A stretch of DNA of 64,000 nucleotides from Thermoproteota archaeon. Lineage in GTDB: Archaea; Thermoproteota; Korarchaeia; Korarchaeales; Korarchaeaceae. Shown here one piece after another: positions 60,679 through 64,000 of the stretch (positions are counted from its first letter, which is position 1; each line of letters begins with the position of its first letter). The stretch lies in assembly GCA_027491555.1 (NCBI GenBank), contig JAOZGN010000013.1, forward strand, positions 52,453 to 116,452, written 5' to 3'. A model generated the notes under the pieces. The model saw nothing but the letters and a program-made list of their open reading frames with translations. It had not been told where the DNA came from and did no database searches. The position numbers and the translations under genes were made by a program.

Positions 60679-62310
60679 TCAATTTCTGCCCCCGGCTGTC
60701 GAGGGCTTCCGGATGACCCTGTCGTACCTGGGCTCGTTGGCCCTCATGTGGGCCAGGTAGCGGTCGACCTCCAGGGTCCCGCCAAGGTTCCCCTCCCTGT
60801 CCCTCCAGAACCTGAAGCCAGCTATCCTGAGCTGGAGCCTGTTCCCCCTCGACCTCAGCATCTGCTCGACCCTGCTCGGGGCTATGGCTATCTGAGCCCA
60901 GGGACCCCAGACCTGCCTGGCCCAGGCGGCGGGCTGAGAGATCGAGAAGTTGAAGACCTCGTTACCATCGAGCGGGGCCTTGAGCTTGAAGACCTTGACG
61001 AACAGGGCCAGCTTCCTGGGGATGTGGTTGAGCACCATGGTCTCGGGGGGCGGAAGCTCTATCTCGAGCCTGTCCAGCTCGTCGACGTCGGGCTCCCTCT
61101 GCAGGACCTGAGCCCTGGCCAGCCAGTACCTGTACCTCCTCCTCGCCTCCTCGAACTCCTCCCTAAGCTCCCTCCTGGGGACCAGCTCGGAGTAGAGCCT
61201 GCTGAGCCTGGCCGCGTCCTCCGGGCTCTTGGGCTCGGGCATCCTGAGGCTCATGGGCGGAGGGGAGGTCACTATCTCAGCGTGCCCGTTCTTGGCTATG
61301 AACACCCACTTGCCCGGCTCCATCTTCCGCATGGGAGCCACGGAGTGGATCACCGCTTCGCTGACGGGGAAGTACTTCGCCAGCTCCTTCCTCTGCCTCT
61401 CCTCCTTCAGGTTCATTGGGTGGACGAAGACGGCCTGGGTGTTGTCCAGGAGGGTCTTGGGCACGCTCTGCACGTTCTGGACCTCGTAGAAGACCCTGGT
61501 GAGGGCGGTCCTGGTCTGCCTGAGGAGCGTGACGAAGTTCTCGATGCGCTCCTTCAGGTGCCACGTGGAGCCCATCGCCCTGACCCTCGGGGCGACCTCC
61601 CTAAGCTCGCGGAAGTGCACGATTATCCTGGCGTCCTCTATGGCCTGGACCAGGTGGCCCATGAGGTTGTCCAGCACGACGTTGAGGGCGAACCTGCCCA
61701 GGTCCCTGACGCTGGGCTTGAAGTACGCGTTGCTCAGCACCGTGAACTCGTGTCTCTGAACCGTCCCGACGAGTCTGTCGGGCTCCAGGGGGCTCGAGTC
61801 GTCGAAGAAGCCTGAAGTCAGCAGCGCGAGCAGCCTGGGGCTCACCTTGTCCCCCCGCTTCCTGAGGAGGGCCTCTGTCAGGTCGTCCAGCCTGGCGTCT
61901 GGGCCTCCTGCCGAGTAGTAGGCGTCGAAGAGATCCCTGGCCTCTGAAGGGCTCAGGAAGCCCCCGAGAGTCCTGAAGTGGCCGAAGCTGAGCATCCTTA
62001 TGCTCAGGGGGGCCAGCCTGAACCTCGTGGGCACGGCCTCCATGGCCAGGGGGAAGTTGAAGGTCAGGTAATCCACGTCCCAACCCCTGGGCTCGAGGCC
62101 CCTGGCCCTCAGCCTCTTGGCCTGCAGCCCCCTGGCGGGCAGGTGCAGGGTCTCGTCCTCTCCCTTCACGTCGATTACTAGGGGGTGCCAGCCCCTCTGG
62201 GCCAGCAGCTCGAGCACGAGCTGCGCCGTCCAGGTCTTGCTCGCTCCCCTTATGCCTATGAAGCCTATGCAGGCGGTCTCCCTGGCCAGGATCTGCTCGA
62301 GGTAGCTCAC
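60679..62310 (-). CDS. HerA/FtsK-like packaging or transfer ATPase with altered Walker A
   Basis: 543 aa, GTG start overlapping the coiled-coil gene by 4 nt. Walker A-like CIGFIGIRGASKTWTAQL has Ser where the usual second Gly precedes Lys; a Walker B-like IIVHFRELREVAPRV carries the Glu, but His-Phe-Arg stands in place of the usual Asp. The arrangement resembles HerA-type P-loop ATPases that pump DNA in archaeal viruses and conjugative elements. Later parts are rich in charged helices (REEFEEARRRYRYWLARAQV) and may bind partners. It could hydrolyse ATP weakly or have lost activity. Confidence 0.68.
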   Translation of the reverse strand: MSYLEQILARETACIGFIGIRGASKTWTAQLVLELLAQRGWHPLVIDVKGEDETLHLPARGLQAKRLRARGLEPRGWDVDYLTFNFPLAMEAVPTRFRLAPLSIRMLSFGHFRTLGGFLSPSEARDLFDAYYSAGGPDARLDDLTEALLRKRGDKVSPRLLALLTSGFFDDSSPLEPDRLVGTVQRHEFTVLSNAYFKPSVRDLGRFALNVVLDNLMGHLVQAIEDARIIVHFRELREVAPRVRAMGSTWHLKERIENFVTLLRQTRTALTRVFYEVQNVQSVPKTLLDNTQAVFVHPMNLKEERQRKELAKYFPVSEAVIHSVAPMRKMEPGKWVFIAKNGHAEIVTSPPPMSLRMPEPKSPEDAARLSRLYSELVPRRELREEFEEARRRYRYWLARAQVLQREPDVDELDRLEIELPPPETMVLNHIPRKLALFVKVFKLKAPLDGNEVFNFSISQPAAWARQVWGPWAQIAIAPSRVEQMLRSRGNRLQLRIAGFRFWRDREGNLGGTLEVDRYLAHMRANEPRYDRVIRKPSTAGGRN

Positions 62311-63221
62311 CCCTCCTCACCTCCCTCCCCGGAGCCCCCCTTGACTCCCTTCAGAGCCTTCTCGATCTCGCTCCTGGGGAGCCCGCCACCCCTCAGGGCG
62401 ACGAGGCCCGAGGCCTCGCCCAGGATGTCCGGGTACCTCGCCGCCAGCTGCCTGAGCGCGTGCTCCCAGAACTCGACCATCACCCCGACGAACGTCTCTC
62501 CCCTGAAGTGGGCCCCCTCCACGTCCACGCCGCCCAGGTACTGCACCGCCTGCTCAGGAGTGTAGATGGGGAACCTGACCTCCCTGTCGGACCAGCCCCG
62601 GCCCCTCAGAACCTTGAAGGGTCTGGTGTAAGTCTCGTCGCCAACATCGATTCCGACCGCCCGAAGCAGCGGGAGGAGGTTCATGACGAACAGCGTTATC
62701 TTGTGCCTCTGATCGAGGGTTGCCCAGAACTGGGCCAGATTCTTGACTAGGGCTTTCCTGAGACCTCTGGGTGGTGGGTCAAATGCCGGTGGGGCCCTAA
62801 GCCTGAGCGTCACGGGTCTCTCCCTGAACGCCTCGGCCAGCGTCCCCTCGGTGATCACCGAGAGGACCCCACCAGCCCTCTGGACGTAGATCCCCTCCCC
62901 CCCGACCTTCAGCCTCAGGATGACTTCTGGACCTGAGGCCAGCTCCACGACCTCCTCGGCCCTCAGCAGGTTCCAGATCACCTCCGCCGCCCCCTCCGGC
63001 AGCGAGATCCTCACCAGACCCGGGAGCTTGGACTCCTCTCCCTTGAGCGCGGCTAGCTGCTTCTTGGGCATCTCGACCCGCTCGATGAGCCTCTCTCGCT
63101 CCCTCTTCAGCGTCTCCAGCTCGGCCTCCCTCTCCCTGAGGAGAGACTGAAGCTCCTCCATCTCCCGCTTTCTCAGAGAGGCCCTCACTAGAGGCCTCGC
63201 ATGAAATCCCGCCCTACTCAC
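62307..63221 (-). CDS. Coiled-coil protein of the integrated element
   Basis: About 304 aa. GTG 63221 is preferred since GGGGAGGT lies just before it, and it overlaps the integrase stop by 8 nt. N-terminal coiled coil (KREMEELQSLLREREAELET) up to residue about 60, then a mixed alpha/beta domain (VGGEGIYVQRAGGVLSVITE; LRGRGWSDREVRFPIYTPEQ) and a Gly/Glu-rich tail. Not recognised. Overlaps with integrase and ATPase genes on both sides show the three belong to one operon. Confidence 0.65.
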   Translation of the reverse strand: MSRAGFHARPLVRASLRKREMEELQSLLREREAELETLKRERERLIERVEMPKKQLAALKGEESKLPGLVRISLPEGAAEVIWNLLRAEEVVELASGPEVILRLKVGGEGIYVQRAGGVLSVITEGTLAEAFRERPVTLRLRAPPAFDPPPRGLRKALVKNLAQFWATLDQRHKITLFVMNLLPLLRAVGIDVGDETYTRPFKVLRGRGWSDREVRFPIYTPEQAVQYLGGVDVEGAHFRGETFVGVMVEFWEHALRQLAARYPDILGEASGLVALRGGGLPRSEIEKALKGVKGGSGEGGEEG

Positions 63222-63921
63222 GATCGACACCTCCCCGGGCTTTGGACGCCCCGCCATCCCGGGGCCGGGACAGCCCGGAGACCCCCACCGGATCGTCCGG
63301 TGGCTTGGTCACGAAGCTGGCAACGTCGTCGACGAGCCTCTCCTTGCTCTCCTCGATGGCGTGGGCGTAGATCTGAGTGATTTTGAGGCTCGAGTGCCTG
63401 GCCAGGTCCTGCACGTCCCTCGGGTTGCCTCCCCTGAGCAGGCTCAGCGTCACGAAGGTGTGCCTGAGGGTGTGGCAGTGTCCGTCGGGCCTGCCTATGG
63501 CCTCCATGATCCTCTTCACCCTGGCCTGGACGGCCCTCTTGGAGACGTGGCCCTCCCTCCTGGGCGACGGGAATAGCCACTCCGACCCCCTGCTGGCCCT
63601 GAGCTGCCTCTCGAGGTCCCCGAGCAGGACCCTTGGAATGGGAAGCCACGCCTCGACGCCCCCCTTTCCCCTGACGAAGAGCCTCCTGGCGGGCAGGTTG
63701 ACCTCGTCCCTCCTGACCTTCACGGCCTCGTGGACCCTCAGGCCCATGAACAGCATCAGCCCGTAGATGAGCCTCCAGGGCAGGGGCTCCTGACTCGCCA
63801 GGGTCCAGAAGGCCCTGGCCTCGGATGGGCTCAGGAACCCCTTGGGCGACCATCGAGATCTCGATCTTTTACCCCGGGATCTGGGGTTCCCCTTGTAAAC
63901 GACATTAGCCTCATCGCTCAT
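63214..63921 (-). CDS. Tyrosine recombinase/integrase (catalytic domain only)
   Basis: 235 aa. Catalytic set: Arg in FMGLRVHEAVKVRR, Lys in VRGKGGVEAW, HCHTLRHTFVTLSL (HxxR), the second His in DLARHSSLKITQIYAHA with the nucleophile Tyr. The N-terminal arm-binding domain of longer integrases is replaced by a short basic lead (RGKRSRSRWSPKG), so it resembles XerA-like or small archaeal integrases. First gene of the minus-strand operon; its presence next to an ATPase and nuclease marks the block as an integrated element. The attachment site is not visible. Confidence 0.9.
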   Translation of the reverse strand: MSDEANVVYKGNPRSRGKRSRSRWSPKGFLSPSEARAFWTLASQEPLPWRLIYGLMLFMGLRVHEAVKVRRDEVNLPARRLFVRGKGGVEAWLPIPRVLLGDLERQLRASRGSEWLFPSPRREGHVSKRAVQARVKRIMEAIGRPDGHCHTLRHTFVTLSLLRGGNPRDVQDLARHSSLKITQIYAHAIEESKERLVDDVASFVTKPPDDPVGVSGLSRPRDGGASKARGGVDRE

Positions 63922-64000
63922 CTTCCCTCACCTCTTTAACAGATTTTCCTGGTATAGAAAAAAGAGGGGAGGAGCTGAGCGGGAGCATGTGCGCCCTTCG

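Overview
The window reads as chromosomal DNA of a thermophilic archaeon, probably of the TACK group. Evidence includes a form III RuBisCO, a Sec61-beta subunit, an archaeal-type LeuRS and ATP-dependent DNA ligase, a PAC2 proteasome-assembly homologue, a Lrp regulator, a DUF2070 membrane protein, a family-4 uracil-DNA glycosylase and an XPD/Rad3-type helicase. TTG and GTG starts are common, genes are tightly packed with 1-40 nt overlaps, and TATA-like boxes lie about 25-35 nt before the starts. A korarchaeal source is possible, but the sequence alone does not prove it.

Layout. 1-6.9 kb: nucleotide and redox metabolism (thioredoxin-reductase-like flavoprotein, RuBisCO III, ThyX, dCTP deaminase, CBS protein, HypE/AIR-synthase-like protein, adenosine-specific kinase). 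7-15 kb: a secreted CARDB-type protein, a stand-alone protein resembling the TiaS N-terminus, SerRS, NikR, spermidine synthase and an XPD-like helicase. 15-29.5 kb: a surface-protein cluster on the minus strand, with three secreted, membrane-anchored proteins (one of 3113 aa) and two membrane-embedded winged-helix regulators, preceded by a perfect inverted repeat. 29.5-37.5 kb: housekeeping genes (nitroreductase, aminotransferase, a helical-repeat protein, a sec61beta-mazG-PRT-glyS operon, a beta-CASP nuclease, a Lrp regulator). 37.5-46 kb: DUF2070, tRNA-Lys, a MacB-like ABC exporter with a secreted partner, LeuRS. 46-52 kb: an operon of small unknown genes, PAC2, Hsp20 and DNA ligase, then a V4R protein and a circularly permuted GTPase. 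52.3-55.1 kb: a multiply frameshifted secreted metalloprotease pseudogene. 55.2-64 kb: uracil-DNA glycosylase, then a wholly minus-strand accessory block with a zinc-finger GNAT, a zinc-ribbon protein, a WD40-like surface protein, an Hjc-like nuclease, a packaging-type ATPase, a coiled-coil protein and a tyrosine recombinase. This block looks like an integrated element whose other end lies outside the window.

Two things stand out. First, nine copies of a 10-bp motif (TGCTGAYAAC) lie in the promoter and inside the coding sequence of the zinc-ribbon gene at 56.8-57.4 kb. The intragenic copies occupy all three reading frames, so they act, or arose, as DNA rather than as protein. Second, the giant surface protein ends in a cytoplasmic domain resembling a PIN nuclease and is translationally coupled to a membrane-bound winged-helix protein. 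This suggests an undescribed surface-to-DNA or surface-to-RNA signalling unit.
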